Source: Apostichopus japonicus
Taxonomy: Eukaryota; Echinodermata; Holothuroidea; Aspidochirotida; Stichopodidae
Reading direction: 5' to 3'
Length of the DNA: 64,000 nt
Assembly (NCBI RefSeq): GCF_037975245.1
Contig: NC_092569.1
Location: forward strand, 21,852,168 to 21,916,167
Shown here: positions 1-63,072 of the stretch, one piece after another
How positions within the stretch are numbered: position 1 is the first letter of the stretch
Layout: every line of letters starts with the position of its first letter
Notes under the pieces: generated by a model
The model's database searches: none
Seen by the model: only the letters and a program-made list of their open reading frames with translations
Told to the model about the DNA's origin: nothing
Made by a program: the position numbers and the translations under genes

Positions 1-170
1 TAAACGGTGTTAAGTATTCCTATTCGTTCACTTTCAGCATGATATATTCGAACTGTGGTAAAGGTGTAAAGATTATAGGGCTTTTGTGGGTTTTTTTTCC
101 TCCAAATTATTGTGAGGTCCTTTGAATTTAGTAAAAATGTCTCAATCTGCTGATTGGCGATCAGTATACG

Positions 171-764
171 GATCAATAATCAATAATGATGCAGGCATAG
201 ATAGGCCATTATCTTACACAGACGAATAAGATTGTTTAGAATGGTTCGAGTTATGTTTGTTTTATCCTATTTCAAACTGTAAAGAAATGAAAAAAAGATA
301 AAATAAAAAAGTGATTCCTTTTCTTATCGTCCGTTGTGAGCTTTGTCGTATGTTAAGTACATATTTTTAAACAAATAAATTTAGATGATAAAGGATTTGT
401 TACATGGAGTGAATGGAATAATTAACAAACCCATTCTCTCAGATAAGAGTATCATTTCCATGTCAACATAGATCAATATACCGATCAATAATGATGCGGG
501 CCTAGATATGCCATTATATTGCACCGACGAATTAGATGTTTAGGATGGTTTGAGTTATGTTTGTTATTTAAAACTGTAAAGAAATGGAAAAATAAAAATG
601 AAAAAGTGATTCCATTTCTCATTGTCCGTTGTGAGCTTTGTCGTATCTTAGGTTCAGATTTTTAAACAAATAAATTTAGATGATAAAGGATTTGTTATAT
701 TGAATGATTGCAAGAATTAACGAACCCATTCTCTTAGATAAGAGTATCATTTCCATGTCAACAT
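171..764 (+). repeat. Tandem direct repeat, two ~290-bp units
   Basis: Units at about 171-469 and 483-764 share GATCAATAATGATGC, GTTGTGAGCTTTGTCGTA and GATAAGAGTATCATTTCC with indels between. No coding potential seen. Confidence 0.85.
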
Positions 765-3193
765 TTATCTATGAGGTATCTATACCACATATCTTTATTA
801 CCAAACATTTACAGCAGCTAGCTGTTATGATTTATTGCTTCTAAAATGAAAACTATATGCCATATTGCAGTCGAGATGATAAATATGTAATGGTATCACT
901 TGTAGTCGTTCTCAGGATCGAGATAGGTACTCAATACTCCAAATACGAACCAAGCGCGAGTCTATCGAGAAATGGATTCGAGGACGGATTTCAGTCCGAG
1001 GCCGTACTCAAGTACTAAACCCTTGATAAGTAACATGTACTTTGTAATATAATGCTTAGGTCAAGAACGGGGTACAAAAATATGGAAATAAACCAAATGT
1101 AATGTTTTGAATTTCATAAAACCTCCCGTCCGTGTGCTTAAATTATTACATATCGTCTGTATGGGCGTAAGGTTGGCAATATCTGTAGGGGCGGACCGAC
1201 TAGATTAAATACAATTATTGACCGACAGCGTTTCGAAGAGTAAACCAACAAAAGCGGAAAATGTTTGTTTTATAATTACAAATACATATATGCACTGTTT
1301 TCGGCTGGGAGTACAGAAGGTGGTGCGAAATGCCCGGAAGCTTCAACATTTAAGAAAGAATAAATACTCTTAAATTATATGGGATGTATCTTAGAGCCCT
1401 AGTGGAAGGGAGGGAGGGTCCAGGTGGCAAAACCCTCACAATTGTCAACGATTTTGGGTATTTTTTGCACTGTCGTAGCAAAATCTCAAAGACTCTCACT
1501 GAAATGTATTTCATGGCCCTGGTAGAGGACCAGGGATCAAAGAGAGACCGACTTGCTATCGATATTTAAGTGACGTTTAAGCTAATCTTTTTCTATTCCA
1601 GTCAGTTCATTACATTAACTGTTACCCCGACTGTTTATATTATTTATGACGCAAGTGAATTGTTACGTAGCACATAGGTAGATGACGACATGTCAATTTC
1701 CACAAGTATATACATGCCCAAGAAACTGTCACACTGCAAATTGCGTTCCTTGCTGCTTCATATAGTCTTCAAAGTCTACAAAACAATATGAGATCATGTT
1801 CAAGCATGGTTTATGTGAGGCAAATAAAATCTGGGGATAGCCTGTAAATCGTTGAATAAGCTCATGAATCAGTCTAATTTGTACTTGGTTGATATATTTC
1901 ATTATGAAACTATACACTTGCGTTTAAATCACTTTTAAGAACAGTGACAACTGTACGCCCCTCAAAACAAAACACCCAAATAATCAATATAATAAAATAT
2001 TGTGTCATGTTATTGTTTGAGTATTTATAGGTCTGACGATGGTGTGGTTCTGTAAGCAAACTGAAGGCAGGAAAGCATATGGTGTTATCGTCGAATCCGG
2101 ACTAGATGATACCATTTTGTTTACTTTGTTAACCAAATGTTACCATTAAGATTTATATATCTTATATGTACTAAACGGCTTGTTAATCGTCGTTAGATTA
2201 AATCACATGGGCCAAGTATTAAATGGATATAATCATGCTTAATCTACATATATGCAAACACGAAAGATGTTTTTGTTTTGCCACATATAAGGGATTGCAA
2301 GTAGGCAGAGGAATAAAAATGATAATGCACAGAAAATTTGTCCCTTGCGTGAAAATTTCTATGCTATTCACTAAAATGAAAATATTGAAATATTACCTTA
2401 AATTACGTTTATTTTATATATTACACACTGTAATGCTTGTAAACCAACATTATCTTATATCACATAGACCATGTACCTTGAAGGGTTTGTTTTCTGCGCC
2501 TGCTTGTATACCTTTGTCTGTTCTTTTAATTGGCCTGATAGAAAAACTGATATAAAAAATATATAATACAAACAAAAGCAGGAAAACGAAACGTAAGGTG
2601 GAGAATAGAAGCAAGTGTACTATACGTTATTTACACTTTGTAACCAGACCAAATATCTTACTTTTATTAATTTGTCCATGCATTATTAAAGATGGTTGTT
2701 AGATGCTTCAGTATATGTTCTGTTTCTATTTCATACTATACTGACGAAGAAAACAATACTTTCCGAATTTTCTATGGAATAACCATATCAGGAAATTGAC
2801 CTGAAGGTAAGAGTATCTTCACGCATGCGGCAGATTCTATTCATTAGTGTTTCTCTACAAAACTAGTAATCTTTGAAACTCCTTGAAAAAATATATATCA
2901 AGTCGAACAGTTACATTAGCCACGTGAAATGTGCGGTGGAGAGTGATTGAAAGAAGTGAAGTTTATTGCAACAATGTGCAAAACGCTGAAGAATATATAA
3001 TATTTTGTATACACGTCAATTGCATACCAAGAGTTGCAGTTATGAAGGAGAGATACATTTCACTCCTGTCATGCCCACATAAGTTATTAAAATTAAAATG
3101 ATTATAAGGATAACAATGATATTATTCCCCTTGGATGATTTGAATGGTCACTAACCGTTAACGAACTATCCTAAGACTTGTATCAAGGACATG
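765..3193. other. Left flank, no supported gene
   Basis: AT-rich DNA with short open frames lacking recognisable domains or conserved partners. Nothing supported here. Confidence 0.6.
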
Positions 3194-4090
3194 AGGTGTC
3201 CGGGTGGAACGAAAGAAATGTAAGCTATTTGCATTATGTCCAATATATACTTAAACCAATATAAAATTTATTATGGATACGTATTTCCTTCTTGACATCA
3301 GTTACTCATTTAATTTCTCCTTCATTTCTTTGTTTTCTTTTCAGAATGTATTGTTCACAGCTTGAACCCCCAAAAATTGTTCAAAACGTAGGTATAAATA
3401 AGAAAGAGCTTTTGAATGAATGACAATATACTTTGACACATAATTAAGATAAAATGTAGATTTTACATTATTGTTTTAAGAATTTAATCTATACTTTTTA
3501 TCACATTTACATAGTATACGAAATTTATGTAATAAACTACTACATAAAAAACAGATGTATTTCATATTTAGAGACATTATTACAGATACTGTTATTTCAA
3601 CCCACGTTTTATTGAGTGCAGGGCTGTGGCCACCTACATCGTTAGTCCGAGATAATACATTTCAGTTTTTTATCCATTTGTTGGGTGTTGACGACCTTTC
3701 GTTAAGTTACACTCCCCTACAAAAAAAATTAATCGGGAAATTTAGAATCAACCCTTCCCCTCCCTTCCTCCTTCCCCACGTACACATCTTTGAAATCCTG
3801 TCTTTAATACCAGTCATGAATGGAACCTGAATTATTATTTTACGGATAAGTATTGTAGATGGGTGGATACTTAGTATCCGTTCATTAATTTTAATTTCCT
3901 ATTCCAACCGTATTGCTCCTTTAGATTTTACAATAAATCAGAAGCAAAAGAAAGACAGCGATCTCCCATTTGAAAAGTGGTCAATATAAGATTTCGACTT
4001 GCAGCTATATAGCTAACTATATTAAAGAATTCGTTACCTATTTCATTTGCAATCTACTTCAATACCTAAAAGTGGCAAAAAATTGATAAC
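3194..4090. other. 3' flank of gene A, duplicated at the right edge
   Basis: Matches 63073-64000 across its length with indels. The minus strand has AATAAA (plus-strand TTTATT at 3608-3613), a possible but distant poly(A) signal. Short open frames are shared by both copies but are unlike any family I know. Confidence 0.7.
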
Positions 4091-4199
4091 TGGATACGTT
4101 TAGTCTAAAATATAAAGATAAATGATAATAATTAGTAAAAAGCTATATGTATAGAAAGTTTACCAAAAGAAGAAAAAAGAAAACAACAGTCTTTAACCG

Positions 4200-32335
<28,136 letters not shown>

Positions 32336-33557
32336 GTTTCCTTCCTCGAGAACAGGCCGTATAATGAGCACAATATGTTTAAGGAATGTCTTTCAAAGCT
32401 GACAGCTTGCATGCTATACGCAGATACTTCCTTCAGTAAAGAAAGCAGACTTGATTCGCATCGTTGTCATCTAGGAGGAAGCTTACGACTGCATTCTTGT
32501 CGCGGAAACATTCTGAGAGCCAATGTTGATTTGATTGTTTTGGTTTCACAAGGTTCCAAAGTTTAAATAAATAAAGTGAGCTTGCGTCACTTATCCAAAC
32601 TATTCAACGACACAGTTACATTAGTGTTGTACTAAAATATTCTATACAATAAATAAACGATCATTCTCAACTGTCTACTTGTTCTGTAATCTCCGAAATA
32701 TGGGCTAATCCAAGCAAAATGACATCAATGTTAAACATAGGTAAGGCAAGGGACTGCTGTAGGCCCTAATGTGCTGCGATAACATTTATTTTGAGAAGAA
32801 CTGACACGAGAGCAATGTATTATTGATGGTTCTGAACAAAATTGTCGCATCTTAAGTTCCTGCGATGACATTTTTAGCAGAGGTAAATTTGCTTTCATTA
32901 GAATTTTTGTGCTCACTAGGTCAGCACTGTAACTAATGGTACGGTTTAACAAAAAAAGGCAAATCAATTAAAAACCACGAAATTTTTTGATGGCCTACTT
33001 AATTTTATTTTGTATGACAAAGATGTATAAAAAAAATGCGGTATATTTTAATGCATATGAAAAACAGATTGAATGTTGTCATTATGACAATGGAGCTGAA
33101 ATCTGTTATTATTCTTCAGAACATATAATTTATTTCTGCACAGAGGAGAACATGTGCAAAAAGAGTTTCAAGTAAATTACATTCTCAATACAGGGAACAC
33201 ATAGAGCTATAAGCAAACATTCCAGATAGATCACAGTTAAACTAGTAACAGACTAGCAGTGCACTTTGCAGTATATCAGCACACGTGTTTCTGATACGTT
33301 GGAAAATAGAATAACCTGATATACACGCCGATGCGAAAACGCTATCATATGAAAGCGTAGTGATGACATAAATATAACGACCTACCGTTATCGTGAAACG
33401 GTAAACCCCTGTAAATTAACTTAATGTGCGCAAAACTTGTAAAATAGCCAGTTTACATAACAAAATCTAAGAAAATTTGAAAATGACCGGTTGAGCATTG
33501 TGTAAGTCGACACCTTAAGGTAGAGAGATGAATTGTGAATATACAAGATAAACAACA
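32336..33557. other. Gene A upstream region
   Basis: The first ~160 bp upstream of the start are similar to 61764-61925 of gene B, including TTATA-like DNA about 30-40 bp from the ATG. Beyond that similarity stops and I see nothing. Confidence 0.55.
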
Positions 33558-33830
33558 TAGTCAGGGTGATATATGGCAAATACCCCCTCAACCCCCCCAA
33601 AATTTGCTACAAAAGGTTTCTCAACTGATTCTAGTAGGTTTTAGTGTACTTTATATTACACTAAAAGTTTACCAAAGTAGGACCCCCGGAAAAGTTTTTT
33701 TTTCAAGATGGCGTCCAAGATGGCCGCCGAAACCTCTTAATGATCATAACTATGTAACTATCAACTCAAATATGATGATCTTGGTGTCTATCCCAAGGTT
33801 TTTGGGAGCAAAGAACACATTAAGACCATT
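33558..33830 (+). repeat. Left inverted repeat of PIN-like element
   Basis: Shares most bases with the reverse complement of 36110-36371. The core includes CCAAAGTAGGACCCCCGGAA and two AAGATGGC motifs. Confidence 0.85.
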
Positions 33831-33904
33831 AAAAATTAAAGTGGGCCATTATCTAACAGGTTGAGAGGGAATTTTCCATATATTGACCTGAAGAATGTGT
33901 CGAA

Positions 33905-35960
33905 TTAGATCCAGGTAGTCTTCAAGGACCTGCCGAGATATCTTGACTATGACAAGAGGATCGATATTCTGTGGGAAGTATCTCTCGGCTTCGAAGAGGC
34001 AACACCAAATTGGCAGGGGATGATGCAAATCTTACATCAGGGGAGTCAGCACCCTGGGCAGTCGTCAGTCAAATTCTTGCCTATGATCAATGTGTTCTCT
34101 GGAGACAAATCGTGCATTGTGTCTACAATAGACTTTGTTTGCAACCTTGCCATGGAGCACAACCTTCCCACCATTGTGTTTGACCAGCCCTTGTATTGGA
34201 AGGCTATCGAAATCCTCATTGATGCGCCACAAAGTAGTCACCTAAAAGGCATTGTTCTGATGTTGGGGTGTTTCCATACACTTATTAATGTGATGGCGGC
34301 CATAGGAACTCTCATGCAAGGGACCGGTCTCAAAAACATACTTGAGACTGTCTACGGAGAAAATGCAGTTGTGCACAGGATGACAGGGAAAGCTGTCCAG
34401 AGGACTTTGCGGGGCCATCTTCTTGTTGATAAGTGCCTACATAGCCAGCTTATTGACTTTGAATCGGTTAAGAACAAGATCATTGAAGATATAATCGGAA
34501 GTCTGCATTTACTTACAAATACAAGCGGAAAGACAGATCCCAAACACTTGGGAATAACTCTGCTGTGAAGATTGCTTCTGATCGTACCATTGATCCTGCC
34601 CTTCTGTTCCAACGTTTCCTTCTGGTGTCAAGGTCAGGAGATCTTCCTTTGAAGAGGTTTTGACGTATGAATTAAGCCCCTACTCTCCAGCCCTCTTTGA
34701 GACAGGAACATTCTTCGAAAAGCAGATAAACCTCAGCTTGCTCAGGCACTTCGAGACCATGCTGCGGACTTATCAAGTGAGGCTGTGATGAACTCTATTC
34801 ACAAAACAGATTGTTACGTGCTTGATGGTGGCTCTTTGCTCCGTCGTTTACCGTGGAAGAAAGGCGACACATATAATGCAATAGCTGAGTCTTATGCAGA
34901 CTTCACTGTGAGACATTACGGACAAGCGACAGTGGTGTTCGATGGCTATGGTGACGGTCCCTCCATAAAAGACAACACGCATCAGAGACGAGGAAAAAAC
35001 CTGCACCCTGTTGTAAGTTTCACTGCAGAAACAGAGTTTTCAGGCAAAAGGGAGGACTTTTTGTCTCGTGACAAAAACAAGACAGACATGATTGCTCTCA
35101 TCAGCACAGCACTAACTAAAAGGGGATGCCATGGCATTCAGTCACCAGGGGATGCAGACGTTGATATCGTTATGGCAACTGTTGAACGATCCCGTCACTG
35201 CACCACAACGTTGGTTGGTAAGGATACAGATTTGCTGATCTTGCTCCTTCATTACTCCAGAACAGACAGATCATCTATTTCCGTTCTGACGCAAACAGCA
35301 GTCCAAAGAACACAGAGTGTATAACATTAACCTGTTGAAAGAAACTTTAGGAGACGATGTGTGCAATGAGTTGCTCTTTGTACATGCCTACTCAGGATGT
35401 GATTCTACTTCAAGGATATTCGACATCAGAAAAAGTCAGCCTTCCTGAAATTAGTGACATCTGATCCTGTCATGAAGTCCTGTGCTAGTGCATTCATCCT
35501 TCAAACAAATCTCAAGAGGACATATCAGATCTTGGCGAAGATCTGATGGTTGATCTCTTTGGTGACAAGTCTACCGATACGCTATCATCACTGCGCCATA
35601 TCATTTTCACCAAAAAAGTGGCAACTGCTCAAGCATTTTTCACTTCTGAACGGCTTCCCCAACATCACCTTCAACAAGATTCAATAGCCAACGTGTGTAC
35701 TTTAAAAGTATGGTATGGATGGGGATGGCAAATGAAATGAACCCAACTGAATAGGGATGGAAACAGGAAAATGATCAGTTAATTCCAATTATGACCCAAA
35801 ACAATGCTGCGCCTGACAAACTCTGAAAATTATCCATTGCAACTGTTCGAGGGGATGCAAATCCTCTCGGTGCAGCTGCAGACGCTATGGACTCCCTTGC
35901 ACTGATGCATGTGGCCCTTGCCATACTGAAAACTGTGACAATCCAAACAACACTCAAGAG
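33905..35960 (+). pseudogene. Degenerate PIN-like nuclease / cysteine-rich tail protein
   Basis: Open pieces at 34020-34568, 34785-35324 and shorter ones to 35960, in shifting frames (at least four breaks). Upstream part: FVCNLAMEHNLPTIVFDQPL and GIVLMLGCFHTLINVMAAIG. Middle: YVLDGGSLLRRLPW, TVVFDGYGDG, GDADVDIVMATV and LVGKDTDLLILL, whose conserved acidic residues look like a PIN/FEN-type nuclease fold. Later: ELLFVHAYSGCDST, then a tail with CNCSRGC, CSCRRYGLPC and CGPCHTENC (35835-35942). From memory, this domain order occurs in multicopy unannotated proteins of cnidarians and arthropods. Function unknown. Confidence 0.7.
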
Positions 35961-36109
35961 GTCGATACTGAGGAGGAGGATGACACTCAAAACTGAACGC
36001 TCTGAAACTTATTCTATGGCCAAAGGTGTTTGTGCATTAGGTGATAGTGGACAGCTGAAAGTCATGAGTTCAATTTCATAATGATTAAACAGTTCAATGA
36101 TATCCAAAG

Positions 36110-36371
36110 TTGTCTTAATTTGTTCCCTGCCCTCCAAAACCTAGGGATAGACACCAAGATCATCAAATTTGAGGTAATAGTTACATAGTTATGATCATTA
36201 AGAGGTTTCGGCGGCCATCTTGGACGCCATATTGAAAAAAAAACACTGTTCCGGGGGTCCTACTTTGGTAAACTTTTAGTATATAATAAAGTACACTAAA
36301 TCCTACCAGAATCTGTTGAGAAACCTTTTGTAGCATATATTTGGGGGTTAAACTGTATTTTGACCTGACTA
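36110..36371 (-). repeat. Right inverted repeat of PIN-like element
   Basis: Reverse complement of the left arm, similar to the terminal CCTGACTA; small indels near the outer end. Also carries two GCCATCTT motifs. Confidence 0.85.
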
Positions 36372-37514
36372 ACACGAGGTGAATAGTCTCACTTCTTTCA
36401 AATATACAACTATAAGAAACCAAGCGATTTTTTTCAATGTGAATTCTATTATTTATTTATTTCTTATGTACGATAATCTATCAATATCAGTTAGGATTTG
36501 TGATTTTTATGGAATACTTAATATAGATCCCATAGATGCAATTTCATGCTTTAACAAAGCAAATTTGAAGATATGTAGTATCTCGATTTTTCATAAATTA
36601 TGGAGTTGAACGGCATTACCAACAGTGCTTTGTGACATTGGAAAAACTGAACATCACATGACCACAGTTAGACGTACAGAACACATTACTGGACATGAAA
36701 TATATTTCATTTCCAGTAAATGGCACATTAACAAAAAACGATGTAATTCAATTTGGCAATGCTTAGTAAAGTAACAAGAAATATGTGGATTTTTGTCAGT
36801 TTCTTCTAAGCAAGCTGTCTCTTGATCAGGGGCTGAACTAAAACATTTATTATGTCAAAATAGCAATAGTTCAGCCATAGTTTGTATTTGAAAGTTGGTG
36901 TTTATTAATATATTCATGCTTTTTCACAAACGAACTGAAAATTTGAAGATAAGAAATACATCTTTAACTATATTTTGTGATGGGCATCAGGTAAACAAAA
37001 AATCTTCTTTTCTACTGAGAAGTAGCTTCCGTGTTAGACTTGACGATATTAATGTACGAATTGTAACGCTTGGAAGTAAAATAAACATATTGGAAGCTGC
37101 TTTTGAAGTCAGACTTAATGGAAAATTGCATAAAGTACTTGATCATTTAGTCGGTATACATACAAAATTTATACACGTAACATCCGCGAGGAATTTAAAG
37201 CGACACTATAGGTTCACTTAATAACAATCAGTAAATCAGTAAAATAAAAATATTTTCATTGTAATATTTTTCTTTGATAGGTTTAGATATGTTGCTAATG
37301 AATGCCACAATAATATTTGTTAAACAACCGATTCTCATAACTTGATCAGTTGAAACTGGTATATATTAAGGACCGATAATTGCTGTACATAATTAAAAGT
37401 ACATAATTATTTTGAAGCCTCCACGAAATGCCTATGATTGTTAAATATTTAGATTGCATCGAAACATTAAACGATATTACAATCATCTTGGCAATATTAT
37501 TCGGGCAACTTTAC

Positions 37515-37650
37515 CTGCATTACACAACACTCCAGTATATAGTGTCTGTCCACAATTGTTTCCACAGCCAAGGCTGTCACAGTTCTCAATGTTAACCTCT
37601 CCTCCGGACCAGTGAACATCATCTAACCAAATTTAGTCCGATCCCTGGAA
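37515..37650 (-). pseudogene. Relic SRCR exon (3' half)
   Basis: The minus strand reads IWLDDVHWSGGEVNIENC, then GCGNNCGQ and TGVLC, with a donor (aggtaaag). A TAA precedes IWL, the ACSG cysteine is Trp, and no 5' half is recognisable. It lies alone between genes A and B, so it is probably the remains of a deleted gene copy. Confidence 0.72.
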
Positions 37651-38331
37651 GTTACGTTCACATTTATATGTTAACATAGCAATATACCAAAGGTTATCAC
37701 TAAATCAGAAGGAATTTTTAGTTGAACTCACCTCTTTTTTGAAGCAGATGAAATTTCTTGACAGGAAAATGGAACAAAATTGTGAGACCCGAATTTGTTT
37801 TGATATTTTGTAATGATACTCTTTTTCTGATTTCATTTGAAACTCTGATATTGAAGCACTTAGCTAATGATAATAAGAAAGGGGCAAGAGGGGGGGGGGC
37901 GGGCGATTTATGAAGTAAGTAAGGAGACGAATGGAATCAGTTCCCATTACATTTGTATTTTCATGTAATTACAAACAAAAGTAGATGCAATTTCAGGGAT
38001 GATGTAGCTAATAACTGGAAGTAAAGTCAACCTGTTGTTTGCAGTTAATTAATTTCGAAGTTCTCAGCGCATGTGGCTCTTTCTGTCCCTTTGTGTTTCT
38101 TTTAACTGGAATAGATTGATAAGTTTTGAAAACGCTCTGACTCAACCATCGGTCCAACGAATGTTGAAAAGCACGTTTGTCTCTATTTGCACGATATTAT
38201 AACCCATGAGCAATGTACTCGATTTACACTATTATTTCTTTCTAAAGTTACTAGTATGGCCTATTTAGTGGTTCCTTTTCAAGTGATAGTTTTAGTCGAA
38301 TGTTTCATTTATCAAACACCATACTGCTGAA

Positions 38332-38537
<206 letters not shown>

Positions 38538-40769
38538 AAAAAAAAATTGCAGCTTTCATAATTTATATCGCTATAAGCTATAGTTACAGATTTTGACACG
38601 TGAATTTTTTTCAATCTGTCATTATTTGTACATAACTTGAAAACTATAAACGCCTTTTTCTGATAAGATCATAACGTTTGCTGACTGAAAATTTTCATAT
38701 GAAGCTTCTGAAACAGGCGATTTGCAATATTTAAATAGCGCCACAGAGCCCTGGAATTTAAAACAAACTAAAATAGTTTAGTGCATGACTGACCCGGCAA
38801 AACACTTTGTTAAACAATCGACTTCGAACTTTCATCGTGCTTCGAATTCCTATATTGAGGGTACTCAACGTTCACATTCTACCTAAAGGTAGTTCCCTTC
38901 CCCGTCACATATTGTTCGCCTCTACGTAAATATGTACCGATCTCTTGTTGTTGGAGAAAATTAATTCTGCACTTCCTTCTTCATTCGTTGACTGAATGGT
39001 TGAATGAAAAAGTGGTACAACATTTCTGTAACACAAGGAAACTCCCTCAGGCTATTCAACTCATCAAGCTAAGGTTTTTTGTTTTTGTTTTTTGGGGGGG
39101 GGGGGGGTTGGAAACGATAGCTTATTCTTCACATTGGAAACTTTGCTTTCGATTTAACTTAATTATTACCAAAAATATTCGGTAGACAGAGCTATTGATC
39201 AATGTTATTGAAATTCATTACAGAACAAAGTCGAATGGTCACAGTCAACTTTGCGAACTGTTTTAAGTAAGAGTAGCTGATAAATATACGCCTTAATGCC
39301 AAGTACTACCTCTTGACAACATCCTCGCATGTATCCATGGAAACTATGCATATTCTGTGAAGTGTAAACGAAATATTAAACGTGACTTACGTAACCCTCA
39401 GGACAGTTAGAACCAAAGCCGAACAAGAAGCTAATTTAAGTAGTCTGAAAACTCATTGACGATTTTCTTTTACGAAGCTGAAAGAATAATTCTTCTGCAA
39501 TACCATGTAACAGTGTAGTGTAGTGTTTAACTCCCGAGCATTTTAACCCCAGTTTAATTCTTGCAAAGTCATGGCGTGCCCAAGGACAGTTCTTTTGTAT
39601 TAGTATTCGGATGTTTGAAACTGTAAAAAGCAGGAGGATCAGTCACTGTTAAATGGATGCACTTGAAACACCAAAGGGATGGTTGTATAGACTAGTGGCG
39701 TGCAAAGAGGGAGGTTGTATGGTGCACAAATGGATAAGGAGGGTGACTCGGTGCAATTGGGGATTCCTTTTACAATCAGCGGAGCAAACATAGACCACAT
39801 CTCTAGGTGTACCACTCACCCATCTCTCTCAGCTTCACACACAATTTCAAGAGTAGTTACAAACAAAACATTCCTTTAAGGCCTAATTATGGAACTTATT
39901 AATTAACCTAATATAAAGTTGAAATGTGACTCAGAATGCAGCATTTGCCATCTAAATATTTGTTTCAAGTTGATACCCTACTTAAGTCAGTACGGGGAAG
40001 TTTATACACCAACGCTCCCCCTCACTTTGAAATTCAGTTCACGATTATGGTATAAACCTCCCTTATTTCTTTGTAGGGTAATGAGCATAGTACACTACAA
40101 ACAATATGCTATCCTTGATCTCTTCGATTTTGCTATCACTCATTTAACACTGTGTTTATCTTTTCTTATGTTAGTTTGCTAAGTGTTGACAAGTTAGTAT
40201 TATGTATTGATGTTTCCGGTAACGTTGGCAAAATAAAAAAGGTTCGTATACATTAACATAAATGACATCGATACTTGCAAAATTAGAACAATGATATATA
40301 TTATGTCATACGTCTGTTAATATGCGTGAAAGTTACCTCTTATTTAAGTTTTTATCACGTCTAGAAGTATTTATACATAATTCCAACTAAAGGAACGTTT
40401 CGACACCACACTTACGGACGTTCAAAACTATATTTCTTTCTTGAACACTACATTTTACTTACTGCTTTCATGTACAGTCATAAACCAAGATATAATCATT
40501 GTCAGGAAGCAAAGCATTGAATTCAACTATACCTTCTCACTTGGGAATTAAGAAATAATTGTTTTTTGAATGCTTGTTTTCGGTAATGTTTCAAACTTTA
40601 AGGCATTTAAAATGAAGAAAAGACCCATTTAGTACTTGATATATATAATCTACTTCTGCAATAAGAAGGAAATTCATTGCTCCATTGAGAATAACAACAT
40701 AAAGAATGTCAATGTAAGTGTAAATTAAAAATCAATCGATGGATCAACGCGAGTCGCTGTTGTATTTAT

Positions 40770-61763
<20,994 letters not shown>

Positions 61764-62387
61764 GTTTCCTTCCTTGAGAACAGGACATATAATGCGCACA
61801 AACTGGAATGTCTCTCATAGCTGACTGCTAACACACTAACGTGTATACAAATGCTTCCTTTAGTAAATGAAGCGGATCTGATAGGCAAAGTTGTCATCAA
61901 GGAATCTTACGACTCTATATCGTTTTTCTTTATGTCTCACAAAGGGCACGTTGCGTTCAACCTTTGTGGTAGTGCCCTTTATACATACAAAACACAATAT
62001 ATATATATATATATACATATGTAATATATATATGTAATAGTAATAATAATAATAATAACAACCATTGACAATGACCAATGACAAATAAGTAGTGCTTTAC
62101 TTGCCTGTTAAAAGTAGCAGCATTTTGGATTTCTTTGAGGCTGTTAGGAAGCTTATTCCACAATTTAGGTCCAGTGTTCGCAAACAAGTGATACCCTCAC
62201 GAGGATTTAACTAGAGGTTCTATCAATATTGTATTTCTGTTACGGTCAGAGGTTACCAATATATCATGGATATATTTAGGAACCAGTCCTCTAACAGACT
62301 TATACACAATCAATATTATTTTAAAGTACACCCTCTCCTTGATTTTAACTCAATGCAGATCATGTCACATGATCATATCTACCTCGA

Positions 62388-62473
<86 letters not shown>

Positions 62474-63072
62474 ATATCTTTGTATTTGTGTATGTGTTCA
62501 TGTATTTATATATAGATACAAGTCATCTATATTTATAAAAGAAGAGAGGGGAAATACATAGCTCTGATACATTTTAAGCATTATGTAAATAATTCCTTTT
62601 AACATAGAGCTGACAGAACAATTTAGTTATCGACATTGAAAATAAAATTGTGTACCATATATAAATTACTCTTAAATAAAAATTCCTTTTTTACACATGA
62701 AGTATTACATTTATCATTTCAGACTAAATAGTCGCGTACCAGATGTAAATGAGGTTTTCGAAAGTTCAAGTTTGCAGTAAGTATCGAAAATTTTAATACT
62801 TTGAGAGTTTCTAGATATAGGAAGAATCGTGTTAAATTCTCTGACTTTTACTGCTTTTACTCCCTGACAAGGTCTATACTAGGATGTTTAAACGAGCTGT
62901 TATCCATATACCCAAGTAATATGCTCGTCTTCGGCTTTGGTTATTATTAATTTTTCTTCTGTCAGAACGCTGCAAGGTGAACTATTTTGAATATGCGAAT
63001 GATTGTATCTGTTACTTAAGGATTAACATGCAATATGAATAATCAGAGGAAAAGTAAAAAGAAACAGCACAC
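61764..63072. other. Gene B upstream region
   Basis: The first ~160 bp match gene A upstream. A TA tract follows at 62389. No other gene is supported. Confidence 0.55.
62389..62469. repeat. (TA)n microsatellite
   Basis: TA run upstream of gene B in otherwise featureless DNA. Confidence 0.92.

Larger units (their letters stand above)
33558..36371 (+). mobile_element. Long-inverted-repeat element carrying a PIN-like nuclease gene
   Basis: 2.8 kb bounded by about 265-bp inverted repeats with outer ends TAGTCAGG / CCTGACTA. Inside is a decayed plus-strand gene. No known transposase is recognisable, so either it is non-autonomous or the encoded family belongs to the mobilisation machinery. TA at the outer ends could be a 2-bp target duplication. 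Confidence 0.72.

Noticed and set aside
1384-2555. Short open frames in the left flank
   Set aside because: No motif, codon or paralogy support.
36895-37221. 108-residue plus-strand open frame
   Set aside because: No recognisable domain, paralogue or splice context.
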